Positions 20,501 to 30,215 of a DNA stretch of 64,000 nt are shown here, one piece after another. A model generated the notes under the pieces. It was not told where the DNA came from, made no database searches, and saw only the letters and a list, made by a program, of their open reading frames with translations. Made by a program: the position numbers and the translations under genes. How positions within the stretch are numbered: the first letter of the stretch is position 1; each line of letters begins with the position of its first letter. Location of the stretch: assembly GCF_000745425.1 (NCBI RefSeq), contig NZ_JQJH01000014.1:34007-98006 (forward strand), given 5' to 3'. The DNA comes from Beijerinckia mobilis. Lineage in GTDB: Bacteria; Pseudomonadota; Alphaproteobacteria; Rhizobiales; Beijerinckiaceae.

Positions 20501-20815
20501 CTACAGAGGGCCGCGCCCCCACCATTGCCTGTCGATTTCCTCTTCGGTCTTATCGTTGACGCGCGCCTTGGCTTTACGGCAGACGGCGTAGGATTCGCTG
20601 CCCGGGGTGAGCCCGTAGGACTGGCAGACGGCGTCGTCATTGGGGAAATGTCCGAGCGATGCGTCGCCGCGAATGCAATCTCCGCGGGCGATACCCAATT
20701 CGCAGCGGCCGGGCATGGATTTCGCGCAGCCAGCGAGCCCGTTAAGCAAGGGAAGAAGCGCGAGTGCCGCAAGAAAAGGCGGCAGGAAAAGGTGCGATGA
20801 TGGCAAAGACAGCAT
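20501..20815 (-). CDS. Small putative lipoprotein
   Basis: A 104-residue protein with a type II signal sequence: hydrophobic PPFLAALALLPLLNG, then LAGC as a lipobox with the lipidated Cys at about residue 30. The mature part has three further cysteines and the segment CQSYGLTPGSESYAVCRKA, found in small rhizobial envelope proteins of unknown function. The ATG follows AAGGGGA. Same strand as the RND exporter but about 200 bp upstream of it, so the two might be co-transcribed. No function assigned. Confidence 0.68.
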   Translation of the reverse strand: MLSLPSSHLFLPPFLAALALLPLLNGLAGCAKSMPGRCELGIARGDCIRGDASLGHFPNDDAVCQSYGLTPGSESYAVCRKAKARVNDKTEEEIDRQWWGRGPL

Positions 20816-21284
20816 TCCCCTTATCGCATCTGGTCCGGCGCGGCATCTGACGGGATGAGGCGCGCCGCGAATTCTTCCGCAATCCTTGCACTGGATCAGG
20901 AAGAACTCTCATCATTCTGGATTGCTTAGCTTGCGCACGGACGAGCGGCAAGTGACGGTTTGGAAAGGAAGAGGGCAGAGCACGAATAAAATCGATAAAG
21001 TACAGATAATAATAGAATTTTTGAATTGAAATCTCTGGTCGTTGTGGAAAGTCCATGAGTGAAGTGAGCTATGACCCTTCGCCTGCCGATTGATCGGAGG
21101 ACAATTAGCGTTTGGAAACATCCGTGAGCACTCGCGGCATTGCCCCACGCGTCCGGGGGAACGGAGCGGATGCGCGAATTTTCTCGCTGGTGATGTTTCC
21201 AAACGTCTTTTTGAGGCGCGTTGCGGGCGCATTATCAGTCGGTTGCACAATTGTCGCTTGGCTCGAAACCGGCCATTTACAAGG
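20816..21284. other. Intergenic region
   Basis: About 470 bp between two minus-strand small genes. No gene, repeat or clear regulatory site was recognised. Part of it (20930-21030) is AT-rich and may hold the lipoprotein gene promoter. Confidence 0.4.
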
Positions 21285-21527
21285 TCATTTTTTCATTTGG
21301 TTCTTGACCTTGAGAATTTCCTTCGCGCATCCGACGGTCAGATTATCGGCATTTTTTTTGAGACAGTCCTTGATCCTTCCTCCGCCGGGCTCGACACCCG
21401 CACAGAGCTGCCTGATTTCCGGACCACAGACAGCGCGGAGTTTTTTCAGCTCCGCCATCATTTCCTGCGCCATGGCGGACGGGATTCCTATAAGGAAAAG
21501 AATGACAAGGATGATGCTGACACGCAT
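21285..21527 (-). CDS. Small exported cysteine-rich-repeat protein
   Basis: An 80-residue exported protein. The signal peptide (MRVSIILVILFLIGIPSAMA) is followed by one cysteine-rich repeat unit with four cysteines (RAVCGPEIRQLCAGV, DCLKKN, VGCAKE), similar to the GLG1/cysteine-rich repeat seen in short alphaproteobacterial periplasmic proteins. The ATG at 21527 has a near-perfect ribosome site (GGAGGAAACA); a 23-residue longer start is not supported. Function unknown. Confidence 0.75.
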   Translation of the reverse strand: MRVSIILVILFLIGIPSAMAQEMMAELKKLRAVCGPEIRQLCAGVEPGGGRIKDCLKKNADNLTVGCAKEILKVKNQMKK

Positions 21528-22062
21528 TGTTTCCTCCGGATTATAATTATCATCGCAATGAGTACGATAGGTCTTGAGAGCTTTAAACGGTGACACGGCC
21601 GCTCTTTGTCACAACAATTCGATGTCATCACGATGGATAGAACGCATTGCGATGTGCATCTCTCGTCGCACCGCGAGCTCTGCTATAATGATTGGTGGAA
21701 CTCTGCCCATTCTGACGCAGGAACCTGAGTGTCATGCCAATCGAGGATGAGAATGTTTTCGATCGAAGGAAAGTCGCGGGTCTATTCAGAATATTTGGAA
21801 ATAGGCTTGTCTTTCAGGATAGCCATGTGAAACATTCAAACAATTGTCTTCGTGGAGTGGATTGCGCCGCAGCAATCATCATTCATGGATGTGCTTTGCT
21901 TGCCGACGCTCTTATATGAATCCTGAATGAATCCGGTGTTAGGGGCGGCAACAATGATCCGTGGAAGCCTCTCGAGAAAAAACCTCAAGAAAAGCTCTGA
22001 GGCGGCGTGGAACTTTAGTTATTTTTGGCTATTTCAGAAACTGGTGCCAAAACCCTGCCACC

Positions 22063-22076
22063 TTGATGAAGATCAA
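22063..22076. promoter_or_regulatory. FNR/FixK-type binding box
   Basis: TTGATGAAGATCAA is a perfect match to the FNR/FixK consensus TTGAT-N4-ATCAA. If it acts at about -41.5 on the plus strand, transcription would start near 22105-22111, before the ribosome site at 22179. Which gene it controls is unclear. Confidence 0.5.
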
Positions 22077-22191
22077 GTGGCTTGGCGCAAGCGCGCATAC
22101 ATCCATGCCATTGTGTGAATTTCAGACAGGCCGCTGGCTCGAGGCAGCCATAGTGGTGATGTATGGAATGCGTTTGACGGAGGGGATGTTC

Positions 22192-22218
22192 ATGCCGAGA
22201 ACCATCGATCGGACGTAA
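22192..22218 (+). other. Nine-codon frame (including stop) after strong ribosome site
   Basis: GGAGGGG at 22179-22185 sits at good distance from ATG 22192, but the frame ends after eight residues (MPRTIDRT). It could be a leader peptide or the start of a decayed gene under the FNR-like box. Translation is unproven. Confidence 0.25.
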
Positions 22219-22295
22219 TGGCGGGGCGGGGCACCGCCGTTCGGACCTTCCTTCAATGCCGGACGCCAATATATTACTCGATAGAGGGCGCTACC

Positions 22296-22751
22296 TCAAT
22301 TTGCAATTGGCAGGGCTGTTTCCGTCTTGATTCCTTCCAATGCGAAGCGCGACGTGACTTTCTTGAGCGGGGTCAGACTGATGAGCCGCTTATAAAAGGC
22401 ATCGAAGGCAGCGGCATTGGGGACGATGACTCGCAACAGATAATCGATATCGCCCGCCATGCGATACACATCGAGAACTTCCTCCATCTGCGCGATTTCC
22501 TCGGCAAAATGTTCGATATCCTGCTGTGAATGCGAATCAATCTCGATCAGAACGAAGACGGTCATTTGCAAGCCGAGCTTGAGCGGATCAAGCAAGGCAA
22601 TCCGCCGCTTGATGATGCCCAGGGCCTCGAGTTTCTGCAAACGCTTCCAGCAGGGCGTCTGGGAAAGACCGACCTGGCTTGCGATTTCGCTGATGGATAG
22701 GGAGGCATCTTTCTGAACCAGACGCAAAATCCGTTTATCAATCGCATCCAT
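22296..22751 (-). CDS. Lrp/AsnC family transcriptional regulator
   Basis: A 151-residue one-domain-plus-ligand regulator. The N-terminus holds a winged helix-turn-helix (DAIDKRILRLVQKDASLS then SEIASQVGLSQTPCWKRLQKLE, about 2-50). The C-terminal RAM domain, which binds amino acids and drives octamer assembly, follows (VFVLIEIDSHSQQDIEHF through GDIDYLLRVIV). The start is placed at MDAIDKRI; longer starts at 22772 or 22793 are possible. It is divergent from the sulfur-scavenging genes and is a likely local regulator sensing an amino acid such as cysteine, which is inference. Confidence 0.88.
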   Translation of the reverse strand: MDAIDKRILRLVQKDASLSISEIASQVGLSQTPCWKRLQKLEALGIIKRRIALLDPLKLGLQMTVFVLIEIDSHSQQDIEHFAEEIAQMEEVLDVYRMAGDIDYLLRVIVPNAAAFDAFYKRLISLTPLKKVTSRFALEGIKTETALPIAN

Positions 22752-23091
22752 CACTCTTATTTCACTCCTCATTCCCACCATCATGCATCTCATGACCTCT
22801 ATGGGACGGTCGGCGCTCGCCCGAAGATTGTTGTTCCCTGAACAATCAAAAAAATAAGCTTTTCAAAGGGAAGCGGTTTTTGACGGCATTTGCTGGCTTT
22901 GACCCTGTCATCAGCATCATCCCAATGGATCGGGGAAATACTCCATAATATCTATGGACTAGATTAGAATAATATCCTAAGCAGGGTCTAGGCAAGTGCT
23001 CTTTATGGAAGATGTCATTTTCAGCGAGGCTCTGCCGATGCTCTTGGCCGATGCTACGGCAAGGAATGCCTTCCATCCCGATGAGACGATA
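22752..23091. promoter_or_regulatory. Divergent promoter region, regulator/sulfur cluster
   Basis: About 340 bp between the divergent Lrp-type regulator and the first SfnB-like gene, AT-rich near 22935-22985. It probably holds promoters for both directions. No specific operator could be assigned. Confidence 0.4.
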
Positions 23092-24339
23092 ATGACGATT
23101 TTTTCTCCAGGTTCACCGCATGTGAACAATTCAGTTACGGCAACGGCGAAAGTGCCCGAGCCCGCTCGTATTTTGCACGATGATGCTGAGGCTATTGCGG
23201 TCGCCACGGCATTGGCTGAAGAATTTGCCCCGGGCGCAGCGGATCGCGACAGGGATAGGCGCCTGCCTTTCGCGGAACTCGATCTGTTTTCTCAAAGCGG
23301 CCTCTGGGGCATGACGGTTCCCCGTGTCTATGGCGGTGCCGAAGTTTCCTATGTCACTGTGGCAAAGGTATTTTCGATCATCGCGTCAGCGGATGCGTCG
23401 ATCGCGCAGATCGCCCAAAACCATATCAGCCTCCTTGATATTGTGCGTGTTGATCCTGATGAGACGCGCAAAGGCCGGTATTTTCAGGCAGCTTTGGAGG
23501 GGTTCCGTTTTGGCAATGCCCTGTCCGAAAAGGGCGGCAAGACCATATTCGACATGCAGACGCGGTTGCTGCGCCAGGATGGTGGGTTTGTCGTCAAGGG
23601 ACAGAAATTCTATTGCACTGGCGCGCTCTTCGCTCACATCGTTCCGGTTTACGCAATTGATGAGGCAGGCAAGGGCAATCTCTTTCTCGTGCCGCGCGAC
23701 GCACCGGGTCTTACTGTCATCGATGATTGGGATGGTGTTGGTCAGCGTACGACGGCGAGCGGTACTGTGATTGTGGATAATGTCGCCGTCACGGAAAGTC
23801 AGATCGTTCCCTCGTATCTCGCTTTCGAGCGGCCCACCGTGCATGGACCGGTTGCCCAGATCATTCAGGCTGCGATCGATCTCGGCATAGCGCAGCGCGC
23901 GATCAAAGAAACTGCGGCTTTCATCCGCACGAAGGCGCGGCCATGGGTCGACAGCGGTCGTGATCATGCAAGCGAGGATGTCTATTCGCTTGAAGCGATT
24001 GCCGATCTGACGATCCGCCTGCATGCGGCCGAGGCTGTCCTTGAAGGGGGAGGCGAATTGATCGATGCAGGATTGCTCGACGAAACGGAAGAGACGGTCG
24101 CCAATGCTTCGATAGCCGTCGCCGAGGCCAAGGTGCTGACGACGGAAATTTCCCTCCTGGCCGGTGAGAAATTGTTCGAGCTCGGCGGTAGCCGCTCGGC
24201 GCTCGCCGCTTACAATTTCAGCCATCTTTGGCGTGATGCACGGACGCATACATTACATGATCCGGTGCGCTGGAAATATCACGCCATCGGCAATTTCTAT
24301 TTGAACGGCGTCAAGCCGCCGCGCCATTCATGGCTGTGA
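23092..24339 (+). CDS. SfnB-family sulfur acquisition oxidoreductase (first copy)
   Basis: Acyl-CoA-dehydrogenase-fold flavoprotein of the SfnB/DszC group, linked to release of sulfur from organosulfur compounds with reduced flavin. Visible blocks are RDRDRRLPFAELD near residue 45, VPRVYGGAEVS, the flavin-binding core GFVVKGQKFYCTG, IDDWDGVGQRTTASGTV and the C-terminal LWRDARTHTLHDPVRWKYHAIG. Length from the chosen ATG is 415, usual for the family. The start is uncertain: GTG at 22996 or ATG at 23005 would add about 30 residues with no family match. It is followed by a paralogue 39 bp downstream. Confidence 0.83.
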   Translation: MTIFSPGSPHVNNSVTATAKVPEPARILHDDAEAIAVATALAEEFAPGAADRDRDRRLPFAELDLFSQSGLWGMTVPRVYGGAEVSYVTVAKVFSIIASADASIAQIAQNHISLLDIVRVDPDETRKGRYFQAALEGFRFGNALSEKGGKTIFDMQTRLLRQDGGFVVKGQKFYCTGALFAHIVPVYAIDEAGKGNLFLVPRDAPGLTVIDDWDGVGQRTTASGTVIVDNVAVTESQIVPSYLAFERPTVHGPVAQIIQAAIDLGIAQRAIKETAAFIRTKARPWVDSGRDHASEDVYSLEAIADLTIRLHAAEAVLEGGGELIDAGLLDETEETVANASIAVAEAKVLTTEISLLAGEKLFELGGSRSALAAYNFSHLWRDARTHTLHDPVRWKYHAIGNFYLNGVKPPRHSWL

Positions 24340-24378
24340 GCGATGCCCTCCCCAGCACATTCCTGAAGGAGATCCGGT

Positions 24379-25605
24379 ATGAACGCGCCGCAGAAAATCG
24401 AAGCTTCCACGGCCAAGCCCCATATTTTGTCGAATGATGCCGAAGCGCTTGCGTCCGCAGGCGAGCTTGCGCGCGATTTCAATCGCCTCGCTGTCGAGCG
24501 TGATCGCGATCGGCGGCTCCCCTATCCCGAGATCGAGCAATTCTCGCATGCAGGTCTTGGCGCGATCAATGTGCCTAAAAGTTACGGCGGGGCGGGTGTT
24601 TCGGCGCATACGCTGGCTCGCGTCACGGCGCTCCTTGCCTCTGCCGATGGCAGTCTCGGTCAGATTCCGCAAAATCACTGGTATCTCATCGAGGCGCTCC
24701 GGCTCGATGGAAGCGAAGCGCAGAAACGGTTCTATTTTGAACGTGCCTTACAAGGCGAGCGTTTCGCCAATGCTTTGGCCGAGGCGGGCGGCAAATATGC
24801 TACCGATCAGACGACGACCGTCCTTCCCGATGGTGATGATTTCGTTTTGAACGGCCGGAAGTTCTACTGCTCCGGTTCCCTGTTCGGCCATTGGATCGTG
24901 GCGTTGGCGGTTGATCAGCATGGCAAACGCCAACTCGTTTTCGTACCCAAGGCGTGTGGCAGGGATGCGACACCAGGACTGTCGGTGATTGATGATTGGT
25001 CCGGGATGGGGCAGCGCACCACTGGCAGCGGCACGGTGATTTTTGAGAATGTCCGTGTGCCTGCTCTCGCTCTCGTGCCGCACCATCTGGCTTTCGAGCG
25101 GCCGACGCGCATGGGCGCTTATGCGCAGATCATTCATGCCGCCATTGATCTAGGTATTGCGCAAGGTGCCTTTGCCACCACGCTGGATTTCGTGCGGACT
25201 CAGGCGCGGCCATGGGTCGATAGCGGCGTCGAACATGCGCAGGATGATCCTTATGTCATCAGCATCGTTGGAGATCTGCGTGTGCGCCTTGCCGCCGCCG
25301 AGGCGCTCGTAAAACGCGCCGCCAGGATTGTGGATAAGGCGGAGCACGAACCGGAAGCCTTTTCCGAGGCGGCCTCGATCGCCGTCGCTGAGGCGCGCGT
25401 CGCGACCAATGACATCTCGCTTCTCGCCACCAGCAAATTGTTCGAACTCGGTGGCAGCCGCAGTGCGCGCGCCGCTCTGGATTTCGATCGTTATTGGCGG
25501 GATGCGCGGACGCATACATTACACGATCCGATCCGCTGGAAATATTTCACACTGGGAAATTACTGGCTGAATGGCGTCAAACCACCGCGCCGCGGCAATT
25601 TTTGA
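24379..25605 (+). CDS. SfnB-family sulfur acquisition oxidoreductase (second copy)
   Basis: A 408-residue paralogue of the preceding gene with the same blocks: ERDRDRRLPYPEIE, VPKSYGGAGVS, LNGRKFYCSG, IDDWSGMGQRTTGSGTV and YWRDARTHTLHDPIRWKYFTLG. The tandem pair probably arose by duplication and may differ in substrate. It sits in an operon: the next coding start lies 13 bp after its stop, and GAAGGAGATCCGGT is its own ribosome site. Acts in the cytoplasm with FMNH2 or FADH2 from a reductase not found in this window. Confidence 0.85.
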   Translation: MNAPQKIEASTAKPHILSNDAEALASAGELARDFNRLAVERDRDRRLPYPEIEQFSHAGLGAINVPKSYGGAGVSAHTLARVTALLASADGSLGQIPQNHWYLIEALRLDGSEAQKRFYFERALQGERFANALAEAGGKYATDQTTTVLPDGDDFVLNGRKFYCSGSLFGHWIVALAVDQHGKRQLVFVPKACGRDATPGLSVIDDWSGMGQRTTGSGTVIFENVRVPALALVPHHLAFERPTRMGAYAQIIHAAIDLGIAQGAFATTLDFVRTQARPWVDSGVEHAQDDPYVISIVGDLRVRLAAAEALVKRAARIVDKAEHEPEAFSEAASIAVAEARVATNDISLLATSKLFELGGSRSARAALDFDRYWRDARTHTLHDPIRWKYFTLGNYWLNGVKPPRRGNF

Positions 25606-25618
25606 GGCTCAAACCATC

Positions 25619-27007
25619 ATGAGCAAGGAAATCCGCCTTAACGCTTTTGCGATGAATTGCGTCGTCCATCAGTCGCCGGGCCTTTGGCGCCATCCGCGTG
25701 ATCGTTCGACGGAATATACGAAGCTCTCCTATTGGACGGAGCTCGCACAGACACTTGAACGGGGCAAGTTCGATGGTTTGTTTCTGGCCGATGTCCTCGG
25801 ACCCTATGACGTTTATGGTCATGGGCCCGATGCCGCGTTGGCGGGTGCGATCCAGATTCCCGTCAACGACCCGATGCTGATTGTTCCGGCGATGGCGCAG
25901 GCAACACGTCATCTGGGTTTCGGTGTAACCTCCAATATTTCCTATGAGCCGCCCTATACTTTCGCCCGGCGGATGACGACGCTCGACCATCTGACGGAGG
26001 GGCGTGCGGGATGGAATATTGTGACGGGATATCTCGACAGTGCCGCGCGGGCGACCGGAAGCATGCAGCAGACGGCCCATGATGCCCGCTACGACCAGGC
26101 CGAAGATTATATGGAGCTTCTCTACAAGCTCTGGGAGGGTAGCTGGGAAGATGACGCGGTTCTGCGCGATCGCGCAGGCGGCCTTTATACCGATCCGGCG
26201 AAGGTCCATAGCGTCAGTCACCATGGTTCCCATTACAGACTTGATGCGATTCACCTGAGCGAACCTTCGCCACAGCGCACGCCGGTTCTCTATCAGGCTG
26301 GAACGTCGCCGCGCGGCCGCGAATTCGCAGCACGTCATGCGGAATGTGTGTTCGTCTCCGGCCCTTCCGCGAAAGTGCTTGCACCACGTGTGGCGGATCT
26401 GCGGCGGCTGACGGCCGCTTATGGCAGGGAGCCGGATACGTTGAAGATCTTTGCGCTGATGACGGTAATCCTCGGTGAGACCGAGGTGGCGGCGCGAGCC
26501 AAATATGACGAATATCGCAGCTATGTCAGCCATGAAGGTGCGTTGACTCTGATGTCGGGCTGGACCGGGGTGGATTTCTCTACCTTGAGCCTCGATGAGA
26601 AAGTCCGGCATGTCACGAATGACGCCGGACGTAGCGCCATGGACAATATCACGCGTGGCGATCCCGACCGTATCTGGACGGTGCGTGAAGTCGCCGAACA
26701 TGTGGCGATCGGTGGCATCGGTCCGGTCCTGATCGGCACCCCCGCCCAGGTCGCCGACAGGTTGGAGTCATTCATCGTGGAAACCGGCGTCGACGGATTT
26801 AACCTCGCCTATGCGGTAACGCCAGAAACGTTCCAGGATGTTGTCGATCTGCTCGTGCCGGAATTACAGGCGCGTGGGCGATACAAGCAGGATTACGTAC
26901 CGGGCACTCTTCGCGAGAAACTGTCGGGCGTAAAGGGTGGGCATTTGCCCTCGACTCATCCGGGTGCGCGTTTGCGCCACGTGCCTGTCACCGTCGCAGC
27001 GGAATAG
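25619..27007 (+). CDS. NtaA/SnaA/DszA-family FMN-dependent monooxygenase
   Basis: A flavin-dependent, luciferase-fold monooxygenase of 462 residues that uses reduced FMN from a partner reductase. Family signatures are [20 protein letters not shown] at the N-terminus, [37 protein letters not shown] and [18 protein letters not shown]. Members cleave C-S or C-N bonds in sulfones, EDTA or NTA; the context with SfnB and SsuD favours an organosulfur substrate. The ATG at 25619 is chosen because the preceding 16 residues overlap the previous gene and lack similarity. Confidence 0.85.
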   Translation: MSKEIRLNAFAMNCVVHQSPGLWRHPRDRSTEYTKLSYWTELAQTLERGKFDGLFLADVLGPYDVYGHGPDAALAGAIQIPVNDPMLIVPAMAQATRHLGFGVTSNISYEPPYTFARRMTTLDHLTEGRAGWNIVTGYLDSAARATGSMQQTAHDARYDQAEDYMELLYKLWEGSWEDDAVLRDRAGGLYTDPAKVHSVSHHGSHYRLDAIHLSEPSPQRTPVLYQAGTSPRGREFAARHAECVFVSGPSAKVLAPRVADLRRLTAAYGREPDTLKIFALMTVILGETEVAARAKYDEYRSYVSHEGALTLMSGWTGVDFSTLSLDEKVRHVTNDAGRSAMDNITRGDPDRIWTVREVAEHVAIGGIGPVLIGTPAQVADRLESFIVETGVDGFNLAYAVTPETFQDVVDLLVPELQARGRYKQDYVPGTLREKLSGVKGGHLPSTHPGARLRHVPVTVAAE

Positions 27008-27024
27008 ATTTCGGGAGTTGGTTT

Positions 27025-28203
27025 ATGAACGATCTTGCTGCACAAGCCGCCAATGTTCTCTGGTTTTTACCGACGCATGGCGATGGACGTTACCTTGGGA
27101 CTTCCCATGGCGCACGTGATGTCACCCTGCGTTATCTTTCGCAGATTGCCGAAGCAGCCGATGAACTCGGTTATTTCGGTGTTCTGCTGCCGACGGGCCG
27201 CTCCTGCGAGGATTCCTGGATCGTAGCCTCGGCGCTGGCGCCTCGCACCAAGCGGTTGCGATTTCTCGTGGCGGTGCGGCCGGGCCTGCAAAGTCCCGCC
27301 GTTGCCGCGCGTATGACCGCGACGCTCGATCGTCTGTCGGAAGGCCGCTTGCTCATTAATGTTGTCACTGGCGGAGATCCTCTGGAAAACAAGGGTGATG
27401 GTATTTTCCTCGACCACGACGAACGCTATGCCGTCACGGATGAATTCCTGCAGGTTTATACGCGGCTCCTTGCCGGTGAGGATGTAGATTTCAAAGGAAA
27501 ATATATCGAGATCGAGAAGGGCAGGCTGCTGTTTCCCCCACATCAGCAACCCGCGCCGCCGCTCTATTTCGGCGGTTCGTCGGATGTCGGCCAGGATGTT
27601 GCCGCGCGCACGGTGCAGAAATATTTGACCTGGGGTGAACCGCCCGCGCAAGTCGCCGAGAAGATCGCGATCATGCGCGGGAAGGCGGCCGCAGTCGGGC
27701 GCAGTCTCAGTTTCGGTATCCGGTTGCATGTCATCGTGCGGGAGACGGCGTCAAAGGCCTGGGATGCGGCCAATGATCTGATCAGATATGTCGATGACAA
27801 AACCATTGCCGAAGCCCAGAAGGCTTTCGCGCGTATGGATTCCGTAGGCCAGAAGCGGATGACGGTCCTGAATCGGGGAGACAAGAACAATCTCGAAATC
27901 AGCCCCAATCTCTGGGCCGGTGTAGGACTCGTGCGTGGTGGCGCGGGCACCGCGCTCGTTGGTGATCCGGATACAGTCGCCGAGCGCATGAAGGAATATA
28001 TGCGCGCCGGCATCGATACATTCATTCTCTCGGGATACCCTCACCTTGAGGAAGCTTATCGCTTCGCTGAATTGGTGTTGCCGCGTCTGCCTCTGGCCTC
28101 CGGAACCCATGCGCCCCATGCCGCAAGCGCGCATCGCGGTCCGTTTGGAGAAATGGTCGGCAATACATTCGCGCCGCAGGACCGGCGTGTCAGCGCATCG
28201 TAA
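27025..28203 (+). CDS. ssuD: FMNH2-dependent alkanesulfonate monooxygenase
   Basis: Releases sulfite from alkanesulfonates with FMNH2 and oxygen. At 392 residues it matches SsuD in length and blocks: [33 protein letters not shown] (with the conserved Cys), [50 protein letters not shown] and the C-terminal [16 protein letters not shown]. It ends the sulfur cluster, 17 bp after the NtaA-type gene, with GGGAG before the ATG. The usual ssuE reductase and ssuABC transporter genes are absent here. Confidence 0.93.
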   Translation: MNDLAAQAANVLWFLPTHGDGRYLGTSHGARDVTLRYLSQIAEAADELGYFGVLLPTGRSCEDSWIVASALAPRTKRLRFLVAVRPGLQSPAVAARMTATLDRLSEGRLLINVVTGGDPLENKGDGIFLDHDERYAVTDEFLQVYTRLLAGEDVDFKGKYIEIEKGRLLFPPHQQPAPPLYFGGSSDVGQDVAARTVQKYLTWGEPPAQVAEKIAIMRGKAAAVGRSLSFGIRLHVIVRETASKAWDAANDLIRYVDDKTIAEAQKAFARMDSVGQKRMTVLNRGDKNNLEISPNLWAGVGLVRGGAGTALVGDPDTVAERMKEYMRAGIDTFILSGYPHLEEAYRFAELVLPRLPLASGTHAPHAASAHRGPFGEMVGNTFAPQDRRVSAS

Positions 28204-28243
28204 CATCCAGGCTTCGCGTTTCACCGATCATTTGTGACCAATG

Positions 28244-28266
28244 AGGCCGGCGGGCGCTGCCGGCCT
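28244..28266 (+). terminator. Hairpin after ssuD
   Basis: Perfect 8-bp stem AGGCCGGC / GCCGGCCT with a 7-base loop, 40 bp after the ssuD stop. There is no T-run, so it is only a possible terminator. Confidence 0.45.
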
Positions 28267-28512
28267 GGTGTAAAAGGAGCAGGTCACGATGAACATGCCT
28301 TATCGTGACTTGGTTTAAGACACTTATGTTGCCGCGAAACATTGTTGGCTGTGAATATTGCCGCTACCTATTTGCTTTTTCAGAATCAAGATTGTTCGAT
28401 CGTATCGATCAAATTATAGGCACTTTCTTGAGTGTCTCTATCGCATCCTCCATGTTCCATCTATCTTCCTATCTTCTTCGGTAAAGAAGAGCATCCATGG
28501 GGGATATTTTCG

Positions 28513-29070
28513 ATGCGTTGGGCCGGAGCCGCTTCTTTCGTTGATCTGATACGCAAGATAATTTTTGGCGCGATTCTCGTCGCGGGATTTCAGTCTTGTG
28601 GCGTTACTGGTTATGCCGCTGCGGCCACCGTGGCGGTTCATTTCATCGCGCCCGAAAATTATACGGAGCCAGCATTTCATCTTGGGGTCGGTGGTGCGCG
28701 TTCACCTCAAAACGTCATGTTCGAGATCGATCGGACGTTGCAGACATTGGGGGATCGCCATCTGCCGCCTGGGCAGACGTTGAGCATTGACGTGCTGGAT
28801 ATCCAATTGGCCGGATATACGAATTGGTCTTTGGCTTATGGCCGGGGTTTACGCATCATCAGCGATGCTGGGCCACCACCGGCCTTCAGATTACGCTATA
28901 CCCTCACGGAGGGGGGCAAAACTCTCATTGCCTCCGAAGAAACCGTGACGGATCTCGACTTCCTTGAGAATCCTGCCGCGCGTTTGTCGGGCGATCCTCT
29001 CATCTATGAGAAGATTTTGCTGACCAATTGGTTCAGGAAGAGATTTTCCGGCCCATGGGCTGGAATGTAG
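28513..29070 (+). CDS. DUF3016-family exported protein
   Basis: A 185-residue exported protein. A hydrophobic N-terminal segment (IFGAILVAGFQSCG...AAAA) acts as the signal. The mature part contains VHFIAPENYTEP, LPPGQTLSIDVLDIQLAG and YEKILLTNWFRKRF, the order found in DUF3016. Its function is unknown. The ATG at 28513 is chosen because GGGGGATATTTTCG precedes it; an upstream start at 28432 would add 27 residues before the signal. Convergent with pyrE, with a hairpin between the two. Confidence 0.78.
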   Translation: MRWAGAASFVDLIRKIIFGAILVAGFQSCGVTGYAAAATVAVHFIAPENYTEPAFHLGVGGARSPQNVMFEIDRTLQTLGDRHLPPGQTLSIDVLDIQLAGYTNWSLAYGRGLRIISDAGPPPAFRLRYTLTEGGKTLIASEETVTDLDFLENPAARLSGDPLIYEKILLTNWFRKRFSGPWAGM

Positions 29071-29101
29071 TGATCAGCGCGATACGGCGTGCCACTGGCG
29101 G

Positions 29102-29137
29102 ACGGCACTGGTTCACATTCGAGCGAACCGGTGCCGT
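29102..29137. terminator. Bidirectional terminator hairpin
   Basis: ACGGCACTGGTTC pairs with GAACCGGTGCCGT (13 bp, one G-U pair) between the convergent DUF3016 gene and pyrE. Confidence 0.7.
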
Positions 29138-29152
29138 CATCAGCCCAATGAC

Positions 29153-29851
29153 TCACCCGGCTGGTTTGAACTCCGCAAGGCCGCCGTGAGCGGCCGACCA
29201 TTGCGCCGGGCTTTTCAGAAATTCTTCCACCTTGTCGAGCGTCGAAGCCTCGATCGTTTGGGTTTCGCGCGCGACCGCGAGGACATCCCACCAAGTTGTC
29301 AGATAATGGAGCTTGAGTCCGAGTTCCTCCAGCAGCGGCTGGCTGTGAGCGAAAATATTATAATAGAAGAACACGAAGGCATGGTCGCATTGCTGGCCTG
29401 CGTCGCGCAGAGCTTTGCAGAAATTGACCTTGCTGCCGCCGTCCGTCGCCAGATCCTCGACCAGCAAAGCCCGTCCGCCGTCGTGAAGATTCCCTTCGAT
29501 CTGCGCGTTGCGCCCATAACCCTTGGGCTTTTTGCGAATATATTGCATGGGCAACATCATTCGGTCGGCGATCCAGGCGGCATAGGGAATGCCTGCCGTT
29601 TCACCCCCGGCGACGACCTCAAGATTCTCATAGCCGATTTCGCGTTCGATCGTCGTTACGGCGAAATCAATGATCCGCCGGCGCAGCCGCGGATAAGAGA
29701 TCAGCTTGCGCATATCCGTATAGACGGGGCTTGCCCAGCCTGAGGCGAAAATGAAGGGCGTTTCCGCATTGAACAGAATGGCCTTGACCTCGAGCAGCAT
29801 TTTGGCGGTCTCGCGGGCGATGGCGCGGCTGTCGGCGGTGGGCTCTGTCAT
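29153..29851 (-). CDS. pyrE: Orotate phosphoribosyltransferase
   Basis: Makes orotidine 5'-phosphate from orotate and PRPP in pyrimidine synthesis. The 232-residue protein has the PRPP-binding loop ALLVEDLATDGGSK (about 128-141), an N-terminal FIFASGWASPVYTDMRKL segment for orotate and VVAGGETAGIPYAAWIA. Length and style match the alphaproteobacterial form. AAGAGGACAATTAATTC precedes the ATG. It is transcribed alone, divergently from the fatty-acid-hydroxylase-family gene. Confidence 0.96.
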   Translation of the reverse strand: MTEPTADSRAIARETAKMLLEVKAILFNAETPFIFASGWASPVYTDMRKLISYPRLRRRIIDFAVTTIEREIGYENLEVVAGGETAGIPYAAWIADRMMLPMQYIRKKPKGYGRNAQIEGNLHDGGRALLVEDLATDGGSKVNFCKALRDAGQQCDHAFVFFYYNIFAHSQPLLEELGLKLHYLTTWWDVLAVARETQTIEASTLDKVEEFLKSPAQWSAAHGGLAEFKPAG

Positions 29852-30215
29852 GAATTAATTGTCCTCTTGATAGGCAATGACTGATGCGATCGAGATCGCG
29901 CAATGGCGGGCCTGCGGCCTTTGGCCTCGCGTCGCCGCGATTTATAGAGGAATTTGCAGAAACAGGGAGCATCCCCCTGAAGAGAAACCGTGGCAAATCG
30001 TCTTTTTTCCTCAATTTATGTCGTTAAGCGACAGGGAAATTGAAGAGCCACGCCGTGAAGCCTGCACTATAGAGAAAGCATGCTACGGGTATGGACTGTC
30101 TCTTTGGTTCGCGGTTAATGTCGCCTCCGCAAGAAGTCTGGCAAGGTTTTCCCGTTGCTACAAGCTTCGAAATTAGAGAAGCCGTGCTTGGGCTTCCGCC
30201 ATTTCACGGGGAGAT
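29852..30215. promoter_or_regulatory. Divergent promoter region upstream of pyrE
   Basis: About 360 bp between pyrE and the fatty-acid-hydroxylase-family gene. It should contain both promoters. No operator, attenuator or RNA was recognised. Confidence 0.35.

Larger units (their letters stand above)
21528..22295. other. Long intergenic region with FNR-like box
   Basis: About 770 bp without a full gene. It contains the TTGAT-N4-ATCAA box at 22063 and a strong ribosome site followed by a nine-codon frame at 22192. The remainder is AT-rich and shows no supported gene. Confidence 0.5.

Noticed and set aside
22015..22269. His-rich minus-strand frame over the FNR box
   Set aside because: No start signals or recognised homology.
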